Below are positions 1-12,390 of a stretch of 64,000 nt of DNA, piece after piece. Each line of letters begins with the position of its first letter. Position 1 is the stretch's first letter. Position numbers and translations under genes: made by a program. Under the pieces are notes generated by a model that did no database searches, was not told the DNA's origin, and saw only the letters and a program-made list of their open reading frames with translations. The DNA is from Actinernus sp. WN-2022 (taxonomy: Eukaryota; Cnidaria; Anthozoa; Actiniaria; Actinernidae): positions 84,611,740-84,675,739 of the forward strand of contig JAOWCC010000577.1 in assembly GCA_030867875.1 (NCBI GenBank), in the 5' to 3' direction.

Positions 1-59
1 TGAATTCCACAAAATATTAAACGCTTCGTTAGCCAATCAGCGCGCGATTTTGAGTCATG

Positions 60-1225
60 CTATGGGATTCTATCGAATATCTAGCACTTGAGTATAGGCA
101 AAGGGGATATATCTAATTAGATATCTAATAGACATCTAACCGGATATTATCGAATATCAAGCACTTGAGTAAAAGTAGGAGGGTCTATCTAATTAGATAT
201 CTAATAGACATCTAACGTGATAATATCGGATAATATCTGATATCAAGCACTTAAGTAAAAGTAAGGGGGTCTACATAATTAGATATCTAATAGACATCTA
301 ACGTGATAATATCGGATAGTATCACGATTCACTGATCACTTTGTTTACTTTTGAGACGCCAATATAACATGGTATTGCGTCTCAGAATACCAGCCTCTGA
401 TTGGCTCTTGCGCGAGCCCTTGCAGTTACATGGGTTCCAGGTCAAGGTCAAAAGTCGTTTGTTCAACAGCAAGATTTCTACAATTTCACCTTCAAAACAC
501 TGTAAATTACGAGATAAGCATCATTGAATCCTAAAGGTAAGGTTGGCATTGTAGTTTCCGTCAGAAATCTAACACTCTTATTCGCTAAAAGTACAATTTT
601 CATAATTTTTGAAGAGATTTCAAAACACGTCGCGAAAGTTTTCGCCACTCAAGCCGTGAAACCGTTGCCATAGATATACTAGGCGCCTTTTGAGAATTGA
701 AATTACGATCAGAATAAGTTTGGTGCTTCATTCTCTTCTTTCTTTTAACAATTCCCGACTTAACTGTTGAATCGCGATACAAAACTAATTGCGATTTTGA
801 GACGCGATACCGAATTATATTGCCGGCGTTGGAAGAAAATATATTCTTCGTATTGGGCTTCGTCGCTGCGCGACTCCGCCCAATACGGAATATATTTTCT
901 CCCAACTGGCCGGCAATATAATTCGGTATCGCGTCTCAAAATCTCAATTAGTTTATAATATCGAATATCAAGCACTTGAGTAATAGTAACGGGGTCTACA
1001 TAATTAGATATCTAATAGACATCTAACGTGATAATATCGGATAATATCGAATATCAAGCACTTGAGTAAAAGTAAGGGGGTCTACATAATTAGATATCTA
1101 ATAGACATCTAACGTGATAATATCAGATAATATCGAATATCAAGCACTTGAGTAAAAGTAAGGGGGTCTATCTAATTAGATATCTAATAGACATCTAACG
1201 TGATAACAACGGATAATATTGGATA
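60..1225. repeat. ~85-bp tandem repeat array, interrupted
   Basis: Two blocks (about 60-322 and 955-1225) are built from the same unit of about 85 bp. Each unit contains GATATCTAATAGACATCTAA followed by a CGTGATAATATCGGATAA-like stretch and ATCAAGCACTTGAGTAAAAG. About three units lie in each block, with few differences between units. The blocks were one array: an insertion of about 630 bp (323-954) divides them and may be flanked by an 8-bp near-duplication (ATAGTATC / ATAATATC). This is satellite-like DNA with no coding potential. Confidence 0.85.
783..953. repeat. 171-bp palindrome (foldback MITE-like)
   Basis: The segment begins AACTAATTGCGATTTTGAGA and ends with its inverse, TCTCAAAATCTCAATTAGTT. 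The arms pair for about 75 bp each, with a few mismatches, around a short GC-rich centre (TCGTCGCTGCGCGACTCC-like). The open frames across it on both strands arise from this symmetry. It sits at the right edge of the sequence that interrupts the 85-bp array, so it is probably the terminal part of, or a separate, foldback element. Confidence 0.75.
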
Positions 1226-1596
1226 ATTAACAATTATTCACCAAGTGGAGGTGAATAGTGGTGGATATTTACCAAGCTGCTTTTTAGTATATACAACACC
1301 AGTGAATTATTGCCAGCACGAAATAGTTCTTTTATTTTCTGTCAGAAAGTTCAAGAATGTATTTCCAAGTAAGAGGTAAATAGACGTGTACTTCGCGCAC
1401 GAGATCGAGATCTGGAACTAAAACGGCGCGAGAAAAGTCACATGACAACATCAGGTGATCAAAGAATCACAAATGTCAATGTGTCTCGTGTGTTCAATCA
1501 ATCCAGCGTGGATCTCAAGGTGAAAATCACTGTTTTGTCCCAGTATCTAGTATCTCTACTGATGGACCAAAAAGGGGAAGTTCAGTTCCTCATTCT

Positions 1597-2654
1597 TCAC
1601 AAGTTTTTCTGGCGGTTGCTACCTGGAAGATTTAAAATGAAGTTGAAATTACAGTTGTGAAACGTGCCGCCAGGAACCAAGCCATGAACAAGATGCTGGC
1701 CATGAAAGAACACATTTCCAGCTGTCGTTGCAATCGATGCTGCTGGTGGTATTTGAGTGGAGGATGTAACAGCAGTCGTTTGAGGAACTACAACACTTTG
1801 GTGATCAGTATGGGAACCAGAATCGAAGAAGTTGGCAAGCTCGTGGGACATGTTTTTGAACTGCTGAAACGTCAGGGTGTCACTGTAGCTCTCGATACTT
1901 GCTTCACCCTGGTGACCGGTAATTGCCTTAATATGATATGTCGACTTTCGATGTTTGCAGCAGACAAAACTGTTACTGTAGTCGCTCTGATGGAGTGATT
2001 TGTGAAGTTCGGCTTTATTCCAGCTCTTGAAGTCATGCCTCGTAACATATTTTCGAGCGTATTGTGGCCGAGAGGACTCGAGCTAAACCAAACTGAATCG
2101 TTCACAGGATTGAAAGATTTGCTGGCACTTCTTGGGCTTTGAAAGTGACTGCTGCATTCAGGATTCAGGGGGGAAAGATATTTCTCGATTAGTTGGACTG
2201 GGCAGCGTTTGGAGGCAGGTCTCTCAAATATTTTCCCGTTAGAGGCGTCTTATTTGTCTTCTAGATCTCCTTGGTGTTTTTTTATTGACAACACGGCTCC
2301 AGGCTCTCTGCTAATTTCAAGATATTTTTCACCATTCGGCGTTTTTCTCAAAACAAGCACGTTTTTCTTCATCATCTGCTGGTTTTCTCTCCCTCTCTTG
2401 CCGAGAAACAATGACATGAAACACCATGCCGTTTGCTGTTATTTGTGTGGCTGGAGTGTGTCAATCTCAACGAGCAACATTTGTAAACAACATTTTGTAA
2501 ATGATTTCTTTAGTAAAGTTGTGGGAAAATGTAAAAACCTACCTGTGAACACGGCTAAACCGAATTCGTTGCTTTTTTTTGTGTTCGTGGGTACAGCTGC
2601 TTCGTTTATAGCCAATTTTTTTTCCTCCGACACAGCAGCAAACTGGGAAGCCAT
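1597..2654 (-). pseudogene. KIAA1958-like (Crypton-type tyrosine recombinase) pseudogene
   Basis: The N-terminal part (2439-2654) reads MASQFAAVSEEKKLAINEAA and then AVPTNTKKSNEFGLAVFTG, typical of the KIAA1958/QRICH1-like family. It is followed by a good 5' splice site (ACAG/GTAGGT, near 2534). Further along the minus strand, FLGKRGRENQQ and then CPVQLIEKYLSP match the middle of the family. PLGHNTLENMLRGM...NFTNHSIRATTVTVLSAANI (about 2105-1870) is the DUF3504/tyrosine-recombinase C-terminal region with its NHS-x-R motif. The tail runs on to 1597. At least one stop (near 2250) and one frameshift (near 2180) break it. The family derives from Crypton tyrosine recombinases and is highly multicopy in cnidarians. 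A second copy lies head to head 195 bp away. It could be a dispersed element and not a domesticated gene. Confidence 0.65.
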
Positions 2655-2848
2655 TTTTTCTCCAAGCTACAAATCAGTTAATATGATATCATATTCTCTG
2701 TTTGAGTAGCAAATCGGAGCGCACGAAAAGTCATATTCACTGTGTGGTATATACTAATAGTATATATACCAACTCAACAACCTCCTAAGAATGCGCAATG
2801 TCATTGGTTCGCAAACAGTAGATATTAAACAATAGCTACCTTCTAAAC

Positions 2849-3585
2849 ATGGGCTATTCATCCAGCAACAGAATGGCCGCTGAAAACTCGCGTTTTGCGA
2901 TAATTTCAGAGGAAGATATTCGAGAAATTGAAAAAGATGCAGTACCAGATAACACAAAAAGCTACTAAATACGGGTTGAAGGTGTTTCAAGGTAAGAAAC
3001 ATTATAGGCTACGAAAAACACGACATTGGCTTGTTTTTTGTCTGAAGTTGCACCTGTTTTTTGCACTTTTGATGCTAATAAGTTTGTATTTTTGGAGTGG
3101 TTTTTACAGCAAGATGAGTTTTCAACAAGTATTGTAGATATGGAAGTAGACGAGCTAAACAAATGTCTGAGAAAGTTTTACTTGTCGGCGAGAAAGAAGG
3201 ACCATAGTTACAATAACAAGGCAACGCTTACCTCGATACGTGCGGCCATTAATCGAGCGCTTTCTCCGAATTGACAACAATAAGCCGTTCTCGATTATCG
3301 GCAGCCCAGCGTTTACAGAAACGAATAAAGCCTTGCATTACTTCTTGAATAATTTAAGCAAGTATGGACAAATTCGTCCTACGCAACACAAGCCACCATT
3401 AACGAAATAAGCGATAACAAAGTTGTACAACGCAGGCGAGCTTGTCTACTGCACGTCCATTGATCCGGCGACGCTACAACAAACATCGTGGTTCTTCGTT
3501 ACATTTTATTTTGGTCGCCGTAGACGAGAAAACCAGAGACAGCTGAGTCCTTCGTCGTTCAAGCTGAATTTAACTCCAGATTCAT
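2849..3585 (+). pseudogene. KIAA1958-like N-terminal pseudogene, head-to-head with the previous
   Basis: The start ATG at 2849 gives MGYSSSNRMAAENSRFAIIS. A one-base loss in an A-run near 2955 then shifts the frame, after which ATKYGLKVFQ is followed by G/GTAAGA. That donor is at the same protein position as in the minus-strand copy. Downstream, EWFLQQDEF and then LRKFYLSARKKDHSYNNKAT and SIRAAINRAL continue the family pattern. After another shift near 3270, SIIGSPAFTETNKALHYFLN and WFFVTFYFGRRRRENQRQL complete the N-terminal and middle region. The recombinase C-terminus is absent. The shared intron position with the 1597-2654 copy shows that both derive from an intron-bearing ancestor and were not retrocopied. 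Confidence 0.6.
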
Positions 3586-3589
3586 GATA

Positions 3590-6500
3590 TGATTAATAAA
3601 TTTCATCATTCCTTTAAGATATATATTCATGGTTGAGAGGTTTTTGTCATTCAAACAATCGAAAAATCAGCGTATTAAAATTGCATGTATGGCTGACTGA
3701 TCTTTTGTTATGAGCGCCTTCATAATTATTTCCTTTGTATTTTGCTCAATTCTCATTTAACGCATAAATACTTTAGAACAAAGACGGCAAGAACTTGAAG
3801 TCCCGTATATTTATGACCTTTGGACCGTTAGGTCTCCTAAGGTCTCCAAGTTTCACTGAGCTAGCGTCGTTTAAAATAAGCTCTGAAAAAGGCGCGAAAT
3901 ATTACAGTTGTCATCGTTCGTTGAGGGTAAAACGGTGATCCGATTCAAAATAGATCATACGCTTTTACTCAGTTGATGTTTATGTTCTTATACATGCTGT
4001 TAGGGCTTTACCAAGCCACATGGAAGAAGATGGGGAAAAGCGTAAACACTTACCAACGGGTAATACGCCACAAAAACCCGAGAAATGCTCGCGATCGACA
4101 TCTGCCCAAAGTGAAAGTACACCTAATAGGAAGGGTCGGGTCAGACCTCTCCGACTTTCATTTAAATCACCATCTCAAAAGCGATTTTAAAGATAGCTTG
4201 CTCTCCAGCATCCATGGCAATGCCTTTCCCATGGGGATTACAAGCTCAATTCATTTGTTAATGAAGTATATCAGCATGTGACTGTTAGCTGCAAAGGGCA
4301 TATTGGTTGAAGTAAAACCAGTCCTGATTTACCTCTGTGATTGGTCCATTGATGTTTTTACTTGCTCGCATGTCTTGGTTTTATGACACTTGATAACAAC
4401 TATGAAAAATTATCCCTTTTCCATTTCCCTTGCTAGGTGACACTTAATGTTGGAATGTACTTGAAATCATTCACAGACCAATTGTATGTGTATTCATTTC
4501 TTTTAAATTTTATTGTTCTTAAAGACTTGGTATTTATTGCATCCATGACTTTTTGCACTTTTTTGCCTGGAATATACCCCACAGGTTTCCAAACCGCTCT
4601 TGTTGATCATAAAAATACATGAACAACCAGGAGCCGTAATACATTCGATCAGCGCTGTCTTGACAGATCCAATGTACATTTAGAAACGTAAGCGAAATAC
4701 AATATCCAAACACGTTTGGATATCAACTGGTATCGAATTATAATCAAAGGTTAGATTTCGTCAGGCGCGCTCAGATAAGAAAGTTCAAAGCTCTCAGACT
4801 AGGCGAGACAAGGAATGAGTCATTGTCATAAATCTATTATACATGTCTGCTAATATGGGGAAAACTGAAACAAAAAAATAACTTTCACGGCAAAAACCCT
4901 CATTGAGCCAAGCGGAATATTTACATGATCCGCTAAGATTTTTACAAATCTTAGTTAAGCAGATGTTTCCAGTGTATACCAACTGAAATGCTGTGCTCGT
5001 TTTCTGGTTACGGCTCAGTGGGGCAACTACACGAACAAGAAGCATGAACTTCCAGCAACGAGAGAGGAAAAGGTACTTGAAATGCACAAAGCTAGCTGAA
5101 GTAGGGAATATATATAATATCTGAGAAATTACGTTACTGTGAAGAGGATCAAAATTCAAGTTTTGTAGCTTGATACTGTCTTCTGCCATGACTCGTGAGA
5201 GAAATTGGAAAAGATTCATTCAGACACTGGCAAATTTATTGAAAGCTACGGGATTACTTTATGGGATTATTATTCATTGTGGAATGAAAGGAAACAGGTT
5301 AGCTGAAAGTTAAGTTCGAGGTAGGCTTCGACTTTCATTTCGATTCAGTGCATATGTGCACGAAGGTGGGATGCTGTCAACAACACCACCAAAAGATCCA
5401 AAACGAAAGTTCAGTTACGTAAGTACTGTAAGTAAACTCTTTTTGATTTGAAGAAATTTCCTCTCAGTTTGACTGTTAATGTACTTTTTCTTCTAATTAT
5501 CGCTTTATTTAACATCTCTGTGATTTAGAGTATGCGTACCTCGGAATAAATTATTTGAAAGGTCAACTGAACTCTTGTGTCGATAAGCGCTAATGTTTTT
5601 GTAAAACAGTCTGTGAATTTGAGAAGCGGACTTAGAAGGGCTTTCTCATTAGGAATTACAATTTTTTTCTTGCTATGAAATTTATGTTTCATTTCACATT
5701 TATTCATACAGTTTTAGCCGGACATTTCCCCGAGTTTTTGATCTATTTTCAATCAAATTCAAAGTCTGAATATGTCATTGTATTGCATTTATACACTTCA
5801 ATTGCCAGTATTCTGTTGTTCAAATTCTGCGTTATCATAGTCATGTCATAAAAGCAATTAATAGACCAGACGTTTTTTTATGACGTTCTCACTGGCGAAT
5901 TAAAGCACGACTTGTTTTTAAGAGGATTTCAAATGAAAGTGTATTTCATCTTCAATCTCATGTGGCCCGAGTGAAAGCCCAGATGGGCTCTTGTTATATT
6001 TAAATTGGCCTTTTTTATAAAGCCACTCATAATGGGTAATGTAAAGAATCATTGATATTACTTAAGTAAGTATCGAAGTTAGAGTTAGAGTCTGGAGCAG
6101 TTACGTACATACGGCACACTTTCAACAGGTCAATGATTGTTGATGTGATTAGATATGTTAGAAGATAACAGATGAGTCCCTTGTAATTTCAACTTCAAAT
6201 ACTATTGATTGAACTCAGTCCGAATAATGATGAGTTACAGTTCATAAGAAATAAATATTAATGATCGATATGCTCAGTATCAAACTACCGAGCTAACGCC
6301 TTGACGTTTAGTTTTTCAAGAAAGCATTTTCCGCTTACAACAGAAACATTGATATTCAATACCGAGGTTAGAAAGACGGTGAAATATTGCGTTTGGCAGT
6401 CTCCCATACAAAATTGCGTAAAATGTAGCAGAACTTCAAGGTTCAAACTTATTTGTAGCGTGGAAAGTAACCGAAAGTAGGATTGAGTAAATAAACATGT

Positions 6501-8300
6501 CAACAGCAATAAGCAACTTACAACAGGACGAATTCGCAAATGGTCGAGAAGAAAACAGCAAATTCCAAGCTGCACTTGGGCGGTTTTTGACCATTTTCTT
6601 CGTTATTTGTCAGTCCAAATTCGAACTTGCCGCGGGTAGACAGTGTCGATACTGCGCACTAATTAGATTGGCACCTTAAAGTGTCCAGCCATTCTGCCTC
6701 GGCTATGTATTGTAAATAAAAGTGTCTTCCTATTAATAGTTATTCCAGCTGCTTACTACTCAAGCAACCTTGTACAATATATATTTATGTATTTCCTGTG
6801 CTCCAAACATCATCATCTATTTTTCTTGTGATAAGGGTCAACTAGAAAGCCTGTGGCTCCTTTGATCTCTATGCACATTTCGGAAATTCATAAATATTTT
6901 ATTATTACTGTATATCTATCTTTTTTTTCTACAATTATTTTCTTGTGTAATTATCTTTAAAAAATTGTGCAAAATAATAAAAAAGAACTTGAGCTTAATT
7001 TAATACCACCGCTTTCATTGCTACGCGATAGCGATAGCGTGAGACATACATTCCATATTTTTGTCTCAGTCTGATTTGCAGTCTTTAAAACTATCACTAA
7101 CTAATATCCTGGAACTTGCGGTATCTCAAACAATGTTTTCACTTCCCTTTCACTTCCCTTGCCTGCTAAAACAGCCGAGTGCTTTGGTTCATACACATAT
7201 TAGTTTTGCGAGTATCTTACTCTAGAAAACCTTTAGATCCAAGAGGGAAATAAAAGGTTTAATAAAGTCGAACCTCGATATGGAAACATAAATCATAGCC
7301 TGCGAAAACAACCGCGTTCTTCCCGAGCTCAAAAAAGCGACCAGTTCTTGCGTTCATGCAGACTTCAACTTCTTGCCTTTCAACTTCTTGTGGATAAGCT
7401 CAAAATATTTAGGTCGTGCGCTTCATCCTGAAGTACTTGCGATTCAGTATTTCTTGCGACTAAAGCGCAAAAAGTTGGTTTAGGCCTTCTTGTGACAGCT
7501 TTCCTGTTCTCGCGTCGCAAGAAGTTACTTGCGCCACTTCTTGTGCGTGCATTATTTTACGGCTGTACCTACACAAAATACACGTACTTTGTTTCCATCT
7601 ACGTTTTCTAGATACATTATGCAACGTCCCGGGTTTATTCTGTAAATCGGCTTGATGACCGCGGTACATAAGCTCGATTCATGTACATCAAAGATAATCG
7701 ACCTAACTTTGAAATGAATAGTGCTTTGAACCGTATCGAAACAATCTTGATCTGGCATTTAATTGAATATAAAGAATCACTGGTGAACTTGATCAAGAGG
7801 GAATGAGGTAAGTGAACGAATCCCACATACGTTGGTCTGTTCCAATGATAATTATTTGAAGTCTATTTTTAGATTAATAGGACACAGCCTGGTTATTTAA
7901 AAAAAGAGAACTGATGGTGGTAAAGTGGCGCTGATGTGCCAAGGAGTGGTTTATAATGATGCTATTAGGACCTAGGCGATATACACAATGGGTAACTAAC
8001 GCCGAGGGTAGCCTACAACAAGGAGATAGATAACTAACATCACGTGTTGTGAAACTAAAAATAGATTTAAATTAATTATCAGAGGCAAGGGATTCGTTCT
8101 CTTACCTCATTATCTCTTGCCTTGAATGATAATTTGATTGGAGTTAAGATTCATCTGTCATCAGTGATATTGATCTGTCATTTGATTGGAGATCAAGATT
8201 CATGCACATGACGACAGTACCACACGGCCTTAACCGGGTACCAAACATCTTGCACGTGACGAAATGCGTCGCATGTATTGGCAGAACATTAATTATTTAT
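3590..8300. other. no recognisable gene (one weak small ORF)
   Basis: I see no conserved protein, RNA gene or clear transposon in this 4.7 kb. A short basic open frame at 4020-4190 is listed separately. A possible single exon ends at 5417 (MLSTTPPKDPKRKFSY before GTAAGT), but nothing else supports it. The other frames have no family features. Base composition and the scattered frames fit intergenic or intronic sequence and decayed repeats. Confidence 0.5.
4020..4190 (+). CDS. small basic Ser/Lys/Arg-rich ORF (56 aa), hypothetical
   Basis: ATG at 4020 opens a 56-residue frame beginning MEEDGEKRKHLPTGNTPQKP and ending in PLRLSFKSPSQKRF. Its composition (acidic start, then K/R/S/P-rich with several SP/TP sites) is non-random and resembles the disordered, nuclear-localisation-like N-terminus of a chromatin or transposon protein. 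There is no domain and I see no downstream continuation. It may be an orphan first exon. Function unknown. Confidence 0.25.
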   Translation: MEEDGEKRKHLPTGNTPQKPEKCSRSTSAQSESTPNRKGRVRPLRLSFKSPSQKRF

Positions 8301-8309
8301 GAGCTTGAA

Positions 8310-10310
8310 AACGATGTGCTTCCCTAGCTTTACGGGCACTGTCTCTGCTGTTGTGAATAGTTTCTTACGGTAGGATTATCATCAGTAAGTATTGGGTTTT
8401 TGAAATATGTTCTATAACGGCCGTTGGTTGTGCGAGATTCCTTGCGTTGATAGAGTATTCAACTGATCTGCGATGTTCTCCAAATCTGTCACTAAGACTA
8501 CGTTCATTTTCTCCTATGTATTGGCAAGGTCTTTTTCGTTCAAGCATTTTTTGAACTCGATCATGTAGATAATATTTTTGAAGCGCATTTAATGTGAGTG
8601 TTGATTGGTCGTTGTTCGCCAGTAAAAGAGAAAGTATAGGAAGTGCGGCCATGTTGAATGAAGGGGCATGTTTCGCATTTTGTGCGTTCGCGGCGGAAAA
8701 ATATTGGTACTTCTTGTGTCGTTTTTGACAGATTAGCTTTCACTAGGAGGTCGCGGAGGCTTCTTAGGTCCATGATATGTAATAAAAGGCGGATAAGATT
8801 TTCTGGCATCGCTTGGATGAGTCAGAGAATGTAGAAAATGTTCATGTTTTGGTATATTATGATTGAAACTTTGGTAGGGCAGTTGGTTTAACACAGAGGT
8901 TAGTTTGAATTTTGCCTTTGTCGAGAAGTACGCGGACATCAAGGAATACGATTTCGGTGTTGGAAATAGTGTTCGTGAATTTTATGGTGGGATGTAGGCT
9001 GTTAGGGTGGGATATAAAGCTGTCGAGTTTGTCTTCGCCGTGTTTCCAGAGTAAAAAAATGTCATCAATATAACGCCACCATACCAGGGGTTTATCAGCG
9101 GTGTCGCTGAGAGCCTCTTATTCAAATTTTCCCATGAATATATTAGCATTAGATGGTTCCATTCGTGTACCTATTGCGGTTCCGTTGGTTTGTCTGTTGT
9201 GTTTTCCGTTAAAAAACAAAGGTCTTCATTGTAAGTATCATTCGTATAAGGTCACAGATTATGTCAGTCTTTACTTGTTTGTTGGAGCGTTGATCTATTA
9301 ATTTACTGCAAGCCTTAATGCCGTCTTTATGTGGAATGTTGGTATAGAGAGAAGACACGTCGTGTGACACGAGTAGAGTGTTTTCAGGAAGTTTATCTAA
9401 AGTTTGAAGCCTATTAAGGAAGTGCATGGTATCTTTAATTCAGGAAGGTATCTGTTCGACGAGAGATTTGAGGCGAAAGTCGACGAATTGTGATATGCGT
9501 TCAGTAGGATGACTATTACTTGAGACTATAAGGCATCCAGGATTATCTTGTTTATGTATTTTAGGGAGGATATAAGATTTGCGGTTTTGGGGTTGTTTTG
9601 TTTCAGTAATTTGCTGGTTTCTTCGTCAATCATGTTTTCTGATAGTAGGCCATTGATGTATAGGTTAACATGTTCTTTAATTTTAGGAGTAATGTCTTAA
9701 TTTGTTGTGTTTTTCGTACTATAATGTGTTGTTCAGTTGTCGTAAACATTCGTTTTCATACCAGTCTTTATCCATTACGACTGTCCCAGAGCCATTGTCG
9801 GCCGGTTTGATGACTATATCAACACGTCGTCGTCGTAGCCGTTTCAGGGATCGTCGTTCACGTTTTGTGAGGTTGTCTCGTATTTTGGTTGGCTTGGTTG
9901 AGAGCAAGTCGTCTTCGATTGTTTGAATAGAAGTATCGAAGGTCTCTAGCGGTAGGTGGTGTCCATGTACCTTTAACACGGAAAGTATTTTGTGAAGTGT
10001 TATATGAATTATCAGGGTCAGCGTTATCATAAACGGATTCTTGAAGTCGTAATATTCTTGCAAAATCAACGATTTCTGCTTCAATTTCAGACCAGTTAAT
10101 ATGTCTGGGGGTGTCTAGTTCCTTGTTAAATAAGTTAATGACGGTATTTGCGTCTAATGTTTTGCTTGTATGTTTGTGTTTTCTACGGCGGCGTCTGAGT
10201 TTCGGTTGGTTTTCTGAGAATGAAAGCCGAGTGGAGTGTGAATATTTAGAGATGTTATCATACCTCGTATCTGAGAGTGTTTGTTTGGCATGGTATCAGT
10301 TTTAGTGGAA
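8310..10310 (-). pseudogene. Penelope-like retroelement (RT + GIY-YIG), decayed copy 1
   Basis: Read on the minus strand from about 10300 to 8310. First comes the N-terminal block before the RT, with LRRRRVDIVIKPADNGSGTV then VMDKDWYENECLRQLNNT (about 9830-9719). Then RT motif A, ENTLLVSHDVSSLYTNIPHK (about 9390-9320). Then a Cys/His region (CETCPFIQHGRTSYTF, about 8680-8640) and a GIY-YIG endonuclease segment with CQYIGENERSLSDRFGEHRR (about 8530-8465). This order, RT followed by a C-terminal GIY-YIG nuclease, defines Penelope-like elements. The copy has many frameshifts and an internal deletion near 8880, seen by comparison with the second copy at 11258-12390. No intact ORF remains. Confidence 0.8.
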
Positions 10311-11257
10311 GCGAGTTTAGCGTACAATGTATGTTACACGAGCAGCTGCGCCCTCGAGGTTTAAACCTGATAAAACACGTGCTACGAGTTTATTAAACGG
10401 CTTCAAAAACGTTACTTCTAAAAGAAAATAATTTTCAGATTTTTTTAATGAAAACTGAAGTATTAATTGTTTATAGCTACGTTGTGCGTCAGTGACATGC
10501 GCAGTTGGAATACGGAGCGAAAATTTGAGGCCCATAATGTTAGGCTGTTTACGTGTGAATAACTGTGAGCCAAGGGGTCTTTGACTTCGAGCTCCTGGGG
10601 TCATTGCACTTAGACCGTTGGTCGAGCAACCCTGAGAGTCCCCTTAAGAATATTTTCGAGGATTTTCACTGTTCGAGTGAAAGACTTTGTAAAGATTCAT
10701 GGTGAAGCCCTTTGTTTTATAAGGATTGGCTAGGAGGGTCTCTACAACGTTTCACTCCACGAGTGTGGCCCTTTATAAAACTTCATGGTTGAGGCCTTTT
10801 TCCTTTGTTGAACAAAGGAAAAACGCCTCAACAATGAAGTCTTATTTAAGGCCACACGTTATATGAAGACCCTTGGGTTTTACCACGTATAAAGGAGCAT
10901 ACACGTGAGTGATTTGCTTATTCTGATTGGACAAATTGCTATTAATTAATCATGATTTTTGAAACTCTACGTAAAATTCATCAGCCTCCATCTTCGCCAA
11001 CTATGTCTGTGGAGTCAAGTTCAGTATTTATAGTAGTAGTTTTGATAGACGGAGTAAGGGTTTGGGAAGTCAGATTAGTATCTTGGTTGTCGATGTTGAG
11101 ACGTTCTGCATGTGACCTAAATATATTACTGCATGGCATGTCGACCGTTGTTGTCGAGTTGTTTCAAGGCTGTAGAGAATCCGTTATAGTTTGTTGAACA
11201 GCATGTCGATCGAAGCCCACTTTAGAGCAGTTAGGTTTAAGAAGAAAACAAACTCAG
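10311..11257. other. spacer between two opposed Penelope-like copies
   Basis: No coding region is recognised. It contains the strong hairpin at 10763-10857 and, upstream of it, a degraded direct copy of the same motif (TTCATGGTGAAGCCCTTTG near 10695). It may be terminal non-coding sequence of the flanking Penelope-like elements. Confidence 0.4.
10763..10857. repeat. 95-nt imperfect palindrome/hairpin
   Basis: The arms run from GTGTGGCC to GGCCACAC and pair through TTCATGGTTGAGGC / GCCTCAACAATGAA to a perfect core, TTTTTCCTTTGTT-G-AACAAAGGAAAAA. It lies between two Penelope-like copies in opposite orientation. It could be the terminal repeat junction of those elements or an unrelated small foldback MITE. 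Confidence 0.7.
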
Positions 11258-12390
11258 CAGCTTTATAGCCCCCTTTAACAGCCTACATCCCACCATAAAA
11301 TTCACGAACACTGTTTCCAACACCGAAATCGCATTCCTTGATGTCCGCGTACTTCTCGACAGACACAATTCAAGCTGACCTCTTTGTTAAACCAACTGAT
11401 AAACATCAATATCTCCTTCAATCCTCGTGCTATCCTTTCCACACCAAACTGTCAATTCCATACAGTCAGGCTCAACAGATGAACGATTCAACGACAACAT
11501 TTCTAAACTCACTAAGAACCTCATAAAACGAGGATACAATCATGCTGCATCATGACGTTAGAAAAGAAATTAACACAGCGATATATATTGCCCGTAAACA
11601 AGATCTTCGGTTAGCCAACCATACGAAATCTACAGCTAGAACACCATTCGTAACTACCTACAAACCAGCCCTACCGAAAGCTTCAACCATAATAAACAAA
11701 AGCATGAACATTCTCTACATTCTCTGACTCATCCAAGCGATGCAAGAAAATCTTCTCCACCTGCGTATCGTAGACTTAATAACCTCCGTGACCTCCTAGT
11801 AAAAGCTAATCTGTCAAAAACGACACAAGAAGAATTTTGCACTGCAAACGTACGGAATGCAAAACATGCTCCTTCAGTCAACGTGGCCGCACTTCCTATA
11901 CTTTCTCTTCTACTGGCGAACAACGACCGATCACCACTCACATTACATGCGCTTCAAAAATATTCCTGAACGAAAACAAATATTGCCAATTCATAGAAGA
12001 AACTAAACTGACGCAGTCTTTGTGACAGATTTGGAGAACATCGCAGACCAGTTGAACACTCTATCAACGGAAGGAATCTCGCACAACCAACGGCCGTTTC
12101 AGAACATTTTTCAAAAACCAAATACTCGCTTGATGGCTTACAAATCATACCGTTAGAAACTACTCACAACAGCAGAAACAGTGTCCGTAAAGCTAGGGAA
12201 GCACATCTTATTTCTAAGTCTAAGACTTTAGAACCCCAAGAAATTAACAGACCGGATGAAATATCTCTATATTTTCCTTCTTGTAATCACTATAGTTACA
12301 ATCCGCATTACCTTAGTTTACAACATTGCAATAGACCCTATAAAACGGTTCCATTCCATATCGTTCTGCCGAACCAAAATATAGGGTGCA
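11258..12390 (+). pseudogene. Penelope-like retroelement, decayed copy 2 (3' half)
   Basis: On the plus strand this copy is clearly homologous, at nucleotide level, to the minus-strand copy. It carries the FLDVRVLLD-type RT C-terminal region (near 11335) and shares long runs such as TCTGTCAAAAACGACACAAG (near 11810). It continues through the Cys/His segment (near 11860) into the GIY-YIG endonuclease region (about 11960-12110) and a longer C-terminal tail to about 12240. It lacks the N-terminus and the catalytic RT motif A, so it is 5'-truncated. Frameshifts are frequent (for example near 11835 and 11990). Its orientation is opposite to copy 1. Confidence 0.75.

Noticed and set aside
2209..2709. 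166-codon plus-strand open frame
   Set aside because: It is antisense to recognisable KIAA1958-like coding sequence on the minus strand and has no family features of its own.
8360..8395. Hammerhead ribozyme core (CTGATGA ... GAAAC, minus strand) in the Penelope-like copy
   Set aside because: The interval between the two motifs does not form stem II. The sequence is coding for the tail after GIY-YIG, and the second copy differs at the core.
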